A DNA stretch of 32,985 nt from Candidatus Latescibacterota bacterium (lineage in GTDB: Bacteria > Krumholzibacteriota > Krumholzibacteriia > Krumholzibacteriales > Krumholzibacteriaceae): the NCBI GenBank assembly GCA_019038625.1, contig JAHOYU010000047.1, positions 1 to 32,985 of the forward strand, in the 5' to 3' direction. A program made the translations under genes and the position numbers. Positions 1-7,864 of the stretch are shown one piece after another. Under the pieces are notes generated by a model that made no database searches, was not told where the DNA came from, and saw only the letters and a program-made list of their open reading frames with translations. Within the stretch, counting starts at the first letter, position 1, and each line of letters starts with the position of its first letter.

Positions 1-1802
1 AAGTGATATCCTACTTATGCAACTTCGTTGTGCAGGGTAATTATGTGATCGGTCTGGTGATATTTCTGATCATCATCGTGATCCAGTTCATTGTGATCAC
101 CAAGGGCGCCGGCAGGATCGCTGAGGTGGCTGCGAGATTCACTCTTGACGCCATGCCGGGGAAGCAGATGAGCATCGACGCGGATCTCAATTCGGGGCTG
201 ATCAACGAAGACGAAGCCAGGGATCGAAGAGACAAGATCTCCAGGGAAGCAGATTTTTACGGCGCGATGGACGGTTCGAGCAAGTTTGTGCGGGGAGACG
301 CTATCGCCGGTATCATCATCACCCTGATCAATATTATCGGTGGGTTGATCATAGGTATAGCTCAACGCAAGCTGAGCCTGGGAGATGCTGCGATGACATA
401 TACGATGTTGACGGTGGGAGATGGCCTCGTGACCCAGATTCCCGCGCTTATTGTTTCCACCGGAGCCGGCATGATCGTTACCAGGGCAGCCAGCAAGAGG
501 GATTTCGGGGAGGATATCTCCAACCAGGTATTCAGTTATCCCAGGGTCATGATGATCGTATCGATAACGCTTCTTGGCATGGGAATGGTCCCGGGACTTC
601 CCAAATTACCATTTCTTCTGCTTGGCAGCCTGTTTTTTGTGATCTTCATTACCATGCGTCGCCGCGCCGCCGCAAAGGCGAAAGAAGTGGTCGAGGAGCC
701 TGTGGTCGAGGATGATGTGGATCCTGTCGAACAGGACAACCTCTACTATGTGGACAGGCTGGAGATCGAGATAGGATATGGTCTTATTCCCCTCGTAAAC
801 GAGGATATGGGCGGGGATTTCCTGAAGCGAGTCACGAATATCAGAAAACAGGCTGCGGTCGATCTTGGATTGCATGTCTCCCCGATAAGGATCAGGGACA
901 ATCTTCAGCTCAAGCAGAACCAGTACAGGATCAAACTGAAGGGCGTCGATATTGCCGATGGCATAATTCAGATTGAAAGGTGTCTCGCAATCCGGTCGGG
1001 TCCGCTCGATGGGAGTATCGAAGGTATAGAGACCAGGGAGCCTGCGTTCAATATGCCTGCTCTCTGGATAAGGAAAGAGGATGTCGACAAGGCGGAGGTC
1101 AACGGATATACCGTCGTAGAGCCCAGCGCTGTGATAGCGACACATCTGAACGAGATAATACACAAGTATGCTGATGAAATAATGACACGTCAGGATGTGA
1201 GGGACCTGGTCGAAAAGGTCAGGACCTATGCTCCGGCGGTCGTGGAAGACCTGTTCCCGGACCAGTTGACATACGCTTTTCTCCAGCAGGTCCTCTCCAA
1301 CCTGCTGAGGGAAAGAGTCTCGATCAAGGATATGATCACCATACTGGAATCGATCGCCTACTACCTGCCGCAGACCAGGGATATCGATTATATATCGGAG
1401 CGGATAAGAGAAGCCCTGGGACGTTCGATCATCAGTAACTATCTGGACGGAGAGGGTGCTCTTCCAGTCGTAGTGATTCATCCGGAAGTAGAAGAAATCA
1501 TGGGCAGGGCCGTCGAGGCCTCGTCCGAGTCAAGGATACTCAGTCTCGATCCCGGGTTTACAAAGAGCGTGCTCTCTTCAGTCCGTGAGGAAGTCGATCG
1601 TGTAAGCGCTATGGGACTCCAGCCGGTCATCCTCTGTTCGTCGATGATCCGGCTTGCTTTTCACAGGTTCATCGAACCGACGTTTCCCTTCCTCGTGACG
1701 CTGTCGTATGCGGAAATATCGAGGGATGTCAACGTAAGATCCGTAGGGATGGTGAAGATCAATGAAACAGAAAGAATGCAGGGTAGTGGACAGGTCGCCT
1801 GA
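1..1802 (+). CDS. flhA: Flagellar biosynthesis protein FlhA (5' end cut by window edge)
   Basis: FlhA is the large inner-membrane component of the flagellar type III export gate; its cytosolic domain docks chaperone-substrate complexes. The visible reading frame (599 codons from base 3) has a membrane helix at about residues 12-33, then a match to the FHIPEP-family signature at about residues 38-59 (EVAARFTLDAMPGKQM), further membrane segments near 100-118 and 182-218, an acidic linker near 220-245 and the cytosolic domain to the end. Full-length FlhA is usually close to 690 residues, so roughly the first 100 are missing to the left, and the GTG at base 3 is almost certainly an internal valine. 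The last 41 bases overlap flhF, indicating translational coupling. No frameshift or internal stop is seen. Identification is very secure. Confidence 0.97.
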   Translation, partial: VISYLCNFVVQGNYVIGLVIFLIIIVIQFIVITKGAGRIAEVAARFTLDAMPGKQMSIDADLNSGLINEDEARDRRDKISREADFYGAMDGSSKFVRGDAIAGIIITLINIIGGLIIGIAQRKLSLGDAAMTYTMLTVGDGLVTQIPALIVSTGAGMIVTRAASKRDFGEDISNQVFSYPRVMMIVSITLLGMGMVPGLPKLPFLLLGSLFFVIFITMRRRAAAKAKEVVEEPVVEDDVDPVEQDNLYYVDRLEIEIGYGLIPLVNEDMGGDFLKRVTNIRKQAAVDLGLHVSPIRIRDNLQLKQNQYRIKLKGVDIADGIIQIERCLAIRSGPLDGSIEGIETREPAFNMPALWIRKEDVDKAEVNGYTVVEPSAVIATHLNEIIHKYADEIMTRQDVRDLVEKVRTYAPAVVEDLFPDQLTYAFLQQVLSNLLRERVSIKDMITILESIAYYLPQTRDIDYISERIREALGRSIISNYLDGEGALPVVVIHPEVEEIMGRAVEASSESRILSLDPGFTKSVLSSVREEVDRVSAMGLQPVILCSSMIRLAFHRFIEPTFPFLVTLSYAEISRDVNVRSVGMVKINETERMQGSGQVA

Positions 1803-3018
1803 AGCGGCTATGAAGAAGGCGATTGAAAGATTCGGGGAAGATGCTCTTATTCTGGAGACCAGAGAAGTCAGAAGAAAAAAAGAGCATGGCCTCGGATTTG
1901 AGACTATGTACGAGTTGATAATTGAGGGTGACGATACCGGACAAGCCGGAGTACGAACTTCCGTGGAGACCCTGAACCACACCGGCAGTCTGTCGAGTCC
2001 TGTCAGTTCGAAGCCAGACGGTATCGAATCACTCGAAAGACAGATTGAGAGGATGGGACGTCTCGACAAAACGATGATGATGCTCGAGGAGAGATTGTCG
2101 ATGCTGGTTTCCGGTGATTCGACTTATCCTCTCCATACGGCACTCATCAATGGTGGGGCCTCGCGGGACACCGTGAGAATAATCGGCGAGTCGTTTATCA
2201 ATACAGGCCGGAGATTCAGTGGTGACGGTGTGGATGCTGCCCTCGAACATCTCGGACAGCATCTCAAGGTAGCGGATGTGTCTACGTGGGATGAAATATC
2301 GGGTGTCCATATCTTTTATGGAGCAGGTGGAACGGGAAAGACCAGTCTCATTATCAAGCTGGCCGGAATGCTGACGGGTTCGGGAAGGAAAGTCACTATC
2401 ATCAACCTTTTTCCGAGACATTCCGGAGAGGCTGAGCGATTGAAGGTCGTTTCCAATACTCTTGGAGTGGGTGCCATAGCTGTTTACAACCTCATGGAAC
2501 TCAAGAACATAATCGATTCCAGGACAGGAAGCGATACTGTGCTGATCGATACTCCATGTGCTCACACGGTCAGAGAACTTGCCACGGACAGGTTCCAGTC
2601 CCTGATATCGAAGATGGATCCCATCACATCCCACTTCGTGTTTGATATGGGAGTATCGAATATCAGGATCAGGAAAGAGCTCGAGTTGTTCGAGGCTTTA
2701 TCATGCGATTTTTGTATTTTGACGAAACTTGACCTCCAGGGTGACAGTGTAGCTTTCCTTGATCTTCTGGCGGAGAGACTCCTTTCGTTTTCCCTGATCA
2801 ACGAAATGCCCGATCTGGACAGTGGGCTGAGTATAGCCACGAAAAGCAGGCTGTTGTCTCTGATCGAAAGTTGTGTGGATGCCGCCCGGGCGATCGAAAG
2901 AAGAAAAACTCTCAATAATGCGACTCAAATATCCGAAAACAATAATGAAGAGGACCGGGAATGGACCCGGGAGTCCCGGCAAGAGAATATTCCGGAGATG
3001 GAAACCATTGGCTCCTGA
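1762..3018 (+). CDS. flhF: Flagellar SRP-like GTPase FlhF, with divergent nucleotide motifs
   Basis: FlhF is an SRP-family GTPase that sets flagellar number and position at the membrane. This 418-residue protein has the short FlhF-type N-terminal region (residues 1-55), a variable linker and a C-terminal NG domain. The P-loop is GAGGTGKT (187-194) and the base-specificity motif TKLD is present near residue 331. Two other motifs are eroded: the DTYR-type motif of family members is replaced by NLFPR (about 215-219), and the DTAGR-type G3 motif reads DTPCA (about 263-267). An acidic, polar tail follows residue 390. It starts inside the end of flhA (ATG at 1762), the common flhA-flhF order. The family is secure from position and domain order; GTP binding is plausible, but efficient hydrolysis is doubtful. 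Confidence 0.92.
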   Translation: MKQKECRVVDRSPEAAMKKAIERFGEDALILETREVRRKKEHGLGFETMYELIIEGDDTGQAGVRTSVETLNHTGSLSSPVSSKPDGIESLERQIERMGRLDKTMMMLEERLSMLVSGDSTYPLHTALINGGASRDTVRIIGESFINTGRRFSGDGVDAALEHLGQHLKVADVSTWDEISGVHIFYGAGGTGKTSLIIKLAGMLTGSGRKVTIINLFPRHSGEAERLKVVSNTLGVGAIAVYNLMELKNIIDSRTGSDTVLIDTPCAHTVRELATDRFQSLISKMDPITSHFVFDMGVSNIRIRKELELFEALSCDFCILTKLDLQGDSVAFLDLLAERLLSFSLINEMPDLDSGLSIATKSRLLSLIESCVDAARAIERRKTLNNATQISENNNEEDREWTRESRQENIPEMETIGS

Positions 3019-3034
3019 CCAGGCTTGAAAGATA

Positions 3035-3268
3035 ATGAAATCTTTTTTCAACATGATAGCTTTCGGCGCCACGTTGACAACGGGGATCGTAAGCGTCTTT
3101 CAGAATGTTCCTCTTATGGAATTCATCAAGAGGACCAGTGTGACATTTATCGTATTCTATTTTATGGGAGCTGCTCTTGCGGCCCTGTGGAATACGGCTG
3201 CCGTATATATGCCTTCATCTACCAAAAATGTCGTCAAGGAGAGTAGTGATGAGCAAGAGGATGGTTGA
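3035..3268 (+). CDS. Small membrane protein in flagellar operon, unknown function
   Basis: I do not recognise this 77-residue protein. It has hydrophobic stretches at about residues 6-22 and 35-60 (for example TFIVFYFMGAALAALW), which may be one or two membrane helices, and a short polar, acidic tail (SSDEQEDG). It begins 16 bases after the flhF stop and is probably co-transcribed with it. The ribosome-binding site is weak (an AGG about 11 bases upstream), so translation may depend on coupling. It lies where a MinD-like flhG is commonly found, but has no P-loop and is far too short to be FlhG. A role in flagellar assembly is inferred only from position. Confidence 0.6.
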   Translation: MKSFFNMIAFGATLTTGIVSVFQNVPLMEFIKRTSVTFIVFYFMGAALAALWNTAAVYMPSSTKNVVKESSDEQEDG

Positions 3269-3303
3269 CGTGATCGGCCTGGTCACAGCGGGAGAGTCAG
3301 GAG

Positions 3304-3477
3304 ATGACTGAGAAGATACATCCGGCCGACAGCCTGTACCCGGCCCATCATACTGTCCCATCAAATAAAGAGGACAGGGAGAAAAAGAGAAAGAAAAAAC
3401 GTGATGATGAAGGTGAGAAGAATAAAAAACACCTTCCTGATCCCGACGATGATCATCTTGTCGACAGGAGAGCCTGA
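3304..3477 (+). CDS. 57-residue highly charged protein in flagellar operon
   Basis: This short open frame lies in the otherwise empty stretch between the small membrane protein and the DUF2802-like gene. It starts MTEKIHPADSLYP, continues into a strongly basic and acidic centre (KRKKKRDDEGEKNKK) and ends DDDHLVDRRA. A GGGAGAG ribosome-binding site at 3290-3296 sits 7 bases before the ATG. Nothing hydrophobic is present, so it is presumably cytosolic and perhaps disordered outside a folded or binding terminus. Small charged proteins of unknown role do occur in flagellar operons, so I favour a real gene. No function can be read from the sequence. Confidence 0.55.
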   Translation: MTEKIHPADSLYPAHHTVPSNKEDREKKRKKKRDDEGEKNKKHLPDPDDDHLVDRRA

Positions 3478-3536
3478 GCAATGACTGCTCAAGATATGAG
3501 GGATTCTGCCGAAAACTGTCGAAACGGAGTGTGGTT

Positions 3537-4010
3537 ATGGATTTTATAGAATCATTGTCTTTTACCTACGCGTTGATCATATCCGCAGGGGCAGCCTTTC
3601 TGATATCTATCTGGCCCGGATATCTGGTTTTCAGGAAGCGGAGGGCCGGCAGGAAGAAGGATAAGATAAGAACTGATTATACGCCTCAGCCAGCCGTCGT
3701 CAGCAGTTACATGTCGACCGCGGTGACAGTACCGGACGAGTTTCCTGAAATGGCTCAACGTATGGGGACTGTCCTGGACAGGATCGAATCATCCGTTGGG
3801 TCGTGCGTGGAGCTCTGTGGGAGACTTCTCGAACAGGAAGTATCTATTTCAATGGGGTCGGGGGGCAGGTCCGGACCCATACACGATCTCTCCGGGAGGA
3901 TAAGGGAGATGATGGCTCAGGGCGATGACGAAGAAACAATAGCCGGTGTACTCAGTATTGACAGGGAGATGTTGAAGCTCTATCTGCATGCCGGGGGTAA
4001 CAGAAACTGA
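3537..4010 (+). CDS. DUF2802-like membrane-anchored protein in flagellar cluster
   Basis: The 157-residue product has one N-terminal membrane helix (about residues 8-30), a basic stop-transfer stretch (RKRRAGRKK), a variable linker, a helical segment with two cysteines and a C-terminal region (IREMMAQGDDEETIAGVLSI) resembling the helix-turn-helix-like end of DUF2802 proteins, which are frequent in flagellar and chemotaxis clusters. The start is taken at ATG 3537 because GGAG at 3526-3529 is 7 bases away; the GTG at 3531 would leave only one base. A perfect hairpin begins at its last stop-codon base. Function is unknown. The DUF2802 assignment rests on architecture and position, not on a search. 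Confidence 0.65.
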   Translation: MDFIESLSFTYALIISAGAAFLISIWPGYLVFRKRRAGRKKDKIRTDYTPQPAVVSSYMSTAVTVPDEFPEMAQRMGTVLDRIESSVGSCVELCGRLLEQEVSISMGSGGRSGPIHDLSGRIREMMAQGDDEETIAGVLSIDREMLKLYLHAGGNRN

Positions 4011-4030
4011 CCGTACCCGCCAGGTACGGT
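4010..4030 (+). other. Perfect 8-bp RNA hairpin between DUF2802-like and HDOD genes
   Basis: ACCGTACC (4010-4017) and GGTACGGT (4023-4030) form a perfect stem with a 5-base loop directly at the stop codon. No T-run follows, so it is not a classical intrinsic terminator. It could be a processing or stability element, or a weak attenuator, separating expression of the upstream flagellar genes from the HDOD genes. It also argues against the ATG at 3988 as the start of the next gene. Confidence 0.55.
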
Positions 4031-4050
4031 CCTGGAAGTTGCAGGACTAT

Positions 4051-4911
4051 ATGGTACAGAAAGTATCGATAGATAAACTGATAATGCTGACGGGAGATCT
4101 CCCGCCGATGCCATACGTGGCCAGACGGGTGATGGATGTAGTGAATGATTCATCCACCGACGCTCATATACTTCAGGAGATCATTTCCAAGGATCAGGGC
4201 CTTGCTGGCCAGATCATGAAAATTGCGAACTCTGCTCTCTACGCGTGCAGCCGAAGGATCGAGACCCTGACAGACGCGATCGTGATGCTCGGGTTCAACT
4301 CCATCAGGAGCCTTTCGATCATGGCCGCTACAAAGAATCTTTACGAATTCACAAGAAGAGGAAAGATCCTCGGGTTGAAGGACAAGTTGATGTGGGAGCA
4401 TTCCGTCGCTGCGGCGATGACGGCGCGGATAGTCGCCCAGAAGGTACGGCCGGCTATGATCGAGAAGGCTTTTATGGGAGGGTTACTCCATGATATCGGC
4501 AAGCTCGTGATCCTTCAGAAGCTACCCGATGTCTTCGACAGTATAGTCGAGGAAGTATACAACACAGGCCGACATTTTGCCGAGGTAGAGATGGAATTAC
4601 TCGAGTTCACCCATGCTGAGGTCGGAGCGATGTTGATGAAAAAGTGGAAACTGCCCGAGGAGTTCGAGAATGCTGTGCGTTATCATCATGAGGTGACGGC
4701 TGAGACGAATCTCGACAGCCAGCTGATATATTTCATCGATTTGGCCAACATGATATGCCATAAGCTGGGGCTTGGTTTTATCAAGGAACCCGGGCTGGAA
4801 CTCTCATCCGAGATCTCGACCATGAGACTGGGTGTAGCGGAAGATGATCTGGAGAAGATGATCGAGATGACCAACAGTGCTCTGGATCAGGAATTGACCA
4901 CCTTTATGTAG
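4051..4911 (+). CDS. HDOD domain regulatory protein 1
   Basis: The 286-residue product is almost entirely an HDOD domain, a relative of HD phosphohydrolases found in signalling and motility regulators. It keeps an HD-like residue set: EHS near residue 117, LLHDIGK near 147, a later HAE and YHHE pair, and an aspartate in FIDLAN. Most HDOD proteins have no demonstrated hydrolase activity, so catalysis is not implied. I chose the start ATG 4051 (GCAGGA just upstream; the product then begins right at the domain). An upstream in-frame ATG at 3988 would add 21 residues encoded across the hairpin and the end of the preceding gene. It is followed after 15 bases by a second HDOD gene, suggesting paired regulators co-expressed with flagellar genes. 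Confidence 0.85.
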   Translation: MVQKVSIDKLIMLTGDLPPMPYVARRVMDVVNDSSTDAHILQEIISKDQGLAGQIMKIANSALYACSRRIETLTDAIVMLGFNSIRSLSIMAATKNLYEFTRRGKILGLKDKLMWEHSVAAAMTARIVAQKVRPAMIEKAFMGGLLHDIGKLVILQKLPDVFDSIVEEVYNTGRHFAEVEMELLEFTHAEVGAMLMKKWKLPEEFENAVRYHHEVTAETNLDSQLIYFIDLANMICHKLGLGFIKEPGLELSSEISTMRLGVAEDDLEKMIEMTNSALDQELTTFM

Positions 4912-4926
4912 GGTTGGAGCTGCAGA

Positions 4927-5853
4927 TTGACAACCAGTGTAAAAAACGGGATCACTACTGAAGAAGTAAGTGATTTACAAGCAAGCGAGGATGAGGATCT
5001 TCGCTTCGAAGAGATGATAACCAGGATTTCCGATCTGCCCACTCTTCCGAGTACTATGATGAAGATATGGACGATCCTGGAATCGCCGGATAGTTCATCC
5101 TCTGATATCGAAAAAGTGATAGCCCTGGATCAAACGCTTGCTGCCAAGGTCATCAGGCTCGCAAATTCTCCTTTTTATCACACTCCTTCAGAAATCGGGA
5201 GTGTCAAGAGCGCTATTGTGAACGTCGGATTCGATGCGGTCAGAAATCTTGTGATCGCTGTATCGGTCACGTCGATGCTTAAAAAACTCGATAGCACGAA
5301 TAAATATTTCCCCCTCAAGGAGTTCTGGAGACATAGTGTGGGGACGGGAGTGGCCGCAAGGGAGTTCGCTGGAAAAGTGCAGGGCGTCGACAGGGAGCTG
5401 TGTTTCTGTGCAGGCATTCTCCACGATATCGGGAAATTTGCGATGAATCTCCTGTTGCCCGAGAAATACGCTGAAGTACTTTCGTTGGCTGCCAGGGCTG
5501 ACCTGTTCATCAGAGAGGCGGAAGAACGTGTGACCGGCACCGATCACACGATGGTCGGGGAATTGTTTGCCAGGCACTGGTCATTTTCGAGACCCCTGAC
5601 AAGGATAATAGGGGATCACCACAAGACGCCGGATGACATCGATGATGCGTTCCTTCTTGAAGTCGCTGTCATTCAACTCGCCGATGGAGTAGTGCGGGAT
5701 ATCGAATACGGTTTCCCCGGAGATTTTAAAAAGGGCGACGCTTCGAAGCGTCTCTTTGACCTGTTCGATATCGACGATCAATTTATCGAACAATTTCAGA
5801 ATTCCATTTTTGAAAAAATAGAGATGGCGGGAGAGATCCTGAATCTGGTCTGA
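4927..5853 (+). CDS. HDOD domain regulatory protein 2 (TTG start)
   Basis: A 308-residue HDOD protein with an acidic N-terminal extension of about 25 residues, then the domain. RHS, ILHDIGK, TDHT, DHHK and IQLAD mark the same HD-type residues as in the preceding gene. The start is a TTG preceded at good spacing by GGAG (about 4915-4918); the next in-frame ATG (about 5014) would cut into the domain. It lies 15 bases after the first HDOD gene, so both are probably one transcript. The two are clearly related but diverged, consistent with an old tandem duplication. A role in chemotaxis, motility or second-messenger signalling is inferred from family and context. No intrinsic terminator follows in the next 180 bases. 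Confidence 0.85.
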   Translation: MTTSVKNGITTEEVSDLQASEDEDLRFEEMITRISDLPTLPSTMMKIWTILESPDSSSSDIEKVIALDQTLAAKVIRLANSPFYHTPSEIGSVKSAIVNVGFDAVRNLVIAVSVTSMLKKLDSTNKYFPLKEFWRHSVGTGVAAREFAGKVQGVDRELCFCAGILHDIGKFAMNLLLPEKYAEVLSLAARADLFIREAEERVTGTDHTMVGELFARHWSFSRPLTRIIGDHHKTPDDIDDAFLLEVAVIQLADGVVRDIEYGFPGDFKKGDASKRLFDLFDIDDQFIEQFQNSIFEKIEMAGEILNLV

Positions 5854-5938
5854 AGTCTCAGGCCGTACCGGGTCAGCCGCATGACAGGGGATACGCTGAA
5901 GTCCCTTATGTTTCGCAGATATCTCATTCACATACAAT

Positions 5939-5967
5939 TTGACACGATCGGTTTCTCAATGTAGTCT
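5939..5967 (+). promoter_or_regulatory. Candidate sigma-70 promoter upstream of the DUF62 gene
   Basis: A perfect -35 TTGACA (5939-5944) is separated by 17 bases from a weak -10 TAGTCT (5962-5967). It would start a transcript near 5974, about 63 bases before the DUF62 start codon. The rest of the 183-base gap shows no gene. The -10 matches only three consensus positions. Confidence 0.35.
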
Positions 5968-6036
5968 TGGTCTGTAAACTTTTTCCCGCTTAGTCTCCGG
6001 GGTCTTTTCTGTGGATGATTCGAGGGTAGGTCGTTC

Positions 6037-6864
6037 ATGAATCCTTCTTCTATTATAGTCCTTCTTACGGATTTCGGCAGTTCGAGCTGGTATATCGGCG
6101 TGATGAAAGGCGTTATTCTGTCTATTGCGCCCCAGGCGAGGATCGTGGACCTCTGCCATAACGTCTCGTCCCAGGACGTGCGTGAAGGATCTTTCATTCT
6201 TGGAAACAGTTACAGATATTTCCCTGTGGGTTCTGTTTTCGTATGTGTCATCGATCCCGGGGTGGGAGGGGAGAGGAAGAATCTCATTATAGAGACGGAT
6301 AAACATTATTTCGTCGGCCCCGATAATGGAATATTTACTCCGGTTTTCGAGGACAACAGATCACTCCATGTTCATCAGGTCACCTCGGATGAATATACGC
6401 TGGCCGGGAAAGGCAGCACATTTCTCGGCCGGGACCTGTTCGCGCCTGTAGCCGCCCACATCTCGCTTGGAGTGGATCCGTCATCCATAGGTCCCGGGCT
6501 TTCGACCATCACCACCATGCCTCGATCCGAACCTGTCATAAAGGATGGTTTAGAGATAAGAGGCAGGATAGCCTATATAGATTCGTTTGGAAATATCATC
6601 ACCGATATCAGCAGGGAAGCCCTTGATTCGGTCTTTGCCGATTCCACTGGAGCCAGGTTGAAAGTAGTCATTGGCGGGAGGACCGTCGAAGGGATAAAGG
6701 AATATTACGGTCAGGAGGTTTCCGGAAGATTGATGGCGGTAATCAATAGTTGGGGTTATCTCGAACTTGCTGTCAATATGGGAAGCGCGTGGGAATATCT
6801 CGGATTGAGAGAAAAAAGATCCGTTTCGATAGTTGTGACTCGCCGTGGGAATGGAAATCCGTGA
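6037..6864 (+). CDS. SAM hydroxide adenosyltransferase (DUF62) family protein, catalytic His replaced
   Basis: The family (DUF62; relatives include SAM chlorinases and fluorinases) splits S-adenosylmethionine to adenosine plus methionine with water, or uses a halide in the halogenase branch. The 275-residue protein shows LTDFG (10-14), DPGVGGER (73-80), GPDNG (94-98), a TFxGRD motif (128-133) and DSFGNIITDI (182-191), covering both the catalytic N-domain and the beta-barrel C-domain at normal length. Asp73 and Arg80 of the expected Asp-Arg-His triad are present. The motif usually written TFHGRD reads TFLGRD, so Leu130 replaces the histidine. It stands alone, with its own likely promoter, before the DUF4097 gene. 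The family is secure; the exact reaction is not. Confidence 0.9.
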   Translation: MNPSSIIVLLTDFGSSSWYIGVMKGVILSIAPQARIVDLCHNVSSQDVREGSFILGNSYRYFPVGSVFVCVIDPGVGGERKNLIIETDKHYFVGPDNGIFTPVFEDNRSLHVHQVTSDEYTLAGKGSTFLGRDLFAPVAAHISLGVDPSSIGPGLSTITTMPRSEPVIKDGLEIRGRIAYIDSFGNIITDISREALDSVFADSTGARLKVVIGGRTVEGIKEYYGQEVSGRLMAVINSWGYLELAVNMGSAWEYLGLREKRSVSIVVTRRGNGNP

Positions 6865-6937
6865 AACAAACAGATGCCAGGATACGTTTATCAGATATGC
6901 GGTGTATTACTGGTTTTCGAACTCTGGGGGTACGGTC

Positions 6938-7735
6938 ATGAACAGGTCGGCAATATTTCTGGGATTTATTCTCATTCTCGCGGTAATCGTTCCTCAACAG
7001 GTTTTCGCGTACAAGCTGGAAACAGAGTGGGAAAGATCTTTCGATATAGGCAAGGATCCCGAATTCATCCTGAAGAATGTAAACGGTCGAATCGAAGTCG
7101 AAGGCTGGGACAGGGACGAAATATGGGTGATGGCCGAGATAACGATCAGAGCGTCCAGCAGGACGAAGGCCGAAAGGATATTCAAGAAGATAGATTTCGA
7201 AGTGGATGCGGACCGGCATGAGGTCTTTGTAAGGGCGGACCTGCCGAAGATGAACTCTGGCAGTTTTTTCGGCTTGCTGGGTGGAAACAGGGAGTCGATC
7301 AATATCAGCTATCATGTAAAAGTTCCGTACCGGACTCACTTCGAACTGGAATCGGTCAACGGAAGGATCACCGTAGAAGATGTCGAGGGGATCTTCCTGG
7401 TCAAGACGGTAAATGGGGGAATCGATCTGGACCTGGAGGGAGGAGCGGGTGATATTTCGACCGTCAACGGGGGGATCGATTGTGATCTGAAGAGATTTCC
7501 TATCGGAGGCGAATTGAATGTAAAGACGGTTAACGGGAGTGTAGATCTGAATCTGCCGGACGATACGGGAGCTGTGCTGGATGCCCGTACAATGAACGGG
7601 AGAGTCAGACTCGATTTCAGACTCAAGGATGTGTCGTACAGAAAAAAGAGAAAGCTCAAAGGAGTGATCGGTGACGGTGATGGCTATATCAACGTGCGTA
7701 CGACAAATGGAGGTATCGACATAGACCGTCTCTGA
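6938..7735 (+). CDS. Secreted DUF4097-type beta-repeat protein
   Basis: The 265-residue protein has a clear signal peptide (residues 1-24, ending QVFA). Seven short repeats follow, built on an NG turn followed by beta-strand residues (at about 49, 141, 159, 177, 199, 220 and 257; VNGRI, VNGGI, VNGSV, TNGGI). This is the pattern of DUF4097 (sometimes called putative adhesin), which folds as a right-handed beta-solenoid. Export to the periplasm or cell surface is predicted. ATG 6938 is preferred to a longer frame from 6845 because it gives the signal peptide and has GGGGG 7 bases upstream. DUF4097 proteins are often found beside ECF sigma/anti-sigma pairs, as here, though a terminator separates them. 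Function is unknown. Confidence 0.85.
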   Translation: MNRSAIFLGFILILAVIVPQQVFAYKLETEWERSFDIGKDPEFILKNVNGRIEVEGWDRDEIWVMAEITIRASSRTKAERIFKKIDFEVDADRHEVFVRADLPKMNSGSFFGLLGGNRESINISYHVKVPYRTHFELESVNGRITVEDVEGIFLVKTVNGGIDLDLEGGAGDISTVNGGIDCDLKRFPIGGELNVKTVNGSVDLNLPDDTGAVLDARTMNGRVRLDFRLKDVSYRKKRKLKGVIGDGDGYINVRTTNGGIDIDRL

Positions 7736-7796
7736 GACTTTGAAGGCATTGAGTAGAGATTTTTCTTTAATTCAGCGACAATTTAACGCTATATTT

Positions 7797-7824
7797 AAAA
7801 CACCCTTTTCAGGGTGTTTTATTT
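7797..7824 (+). terminator. Intrinsic terminator after the DUF4097 gene
   Basis: AAAACACCCT (7797-7806), loop TTTC and AGGGTGTTTT (7811-7820) form a perfect 10-bp stem, with a T-rich stretch inside and after the right arm. It ends the transcript of the DUF62/DUF4097 region before the sigma-factor operon. The A-rich left arm means it may also work in the other direction. Confidence 0.85.
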
Positions 7825-7864
7825 TGAATAAATCGGGATTCTTGAATGTATCAGGGGTGAGACC

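Noticed and set aside
606-1481. Long minus-strand frame (291 codons) opposite flhA
   Set aside because: It lies wholly antisense to a secure flhA, has no ribosome-binding site and no recognisable domain; it is a by-product of flhA codon use.
3249-3311. 20-codon frame starting at ATG 3249 in the flagellar cluster
   Set aside because: It overlaps both neighbouring small genes, is very short, and the ATG at 3304 has a better ribosome-binding site.
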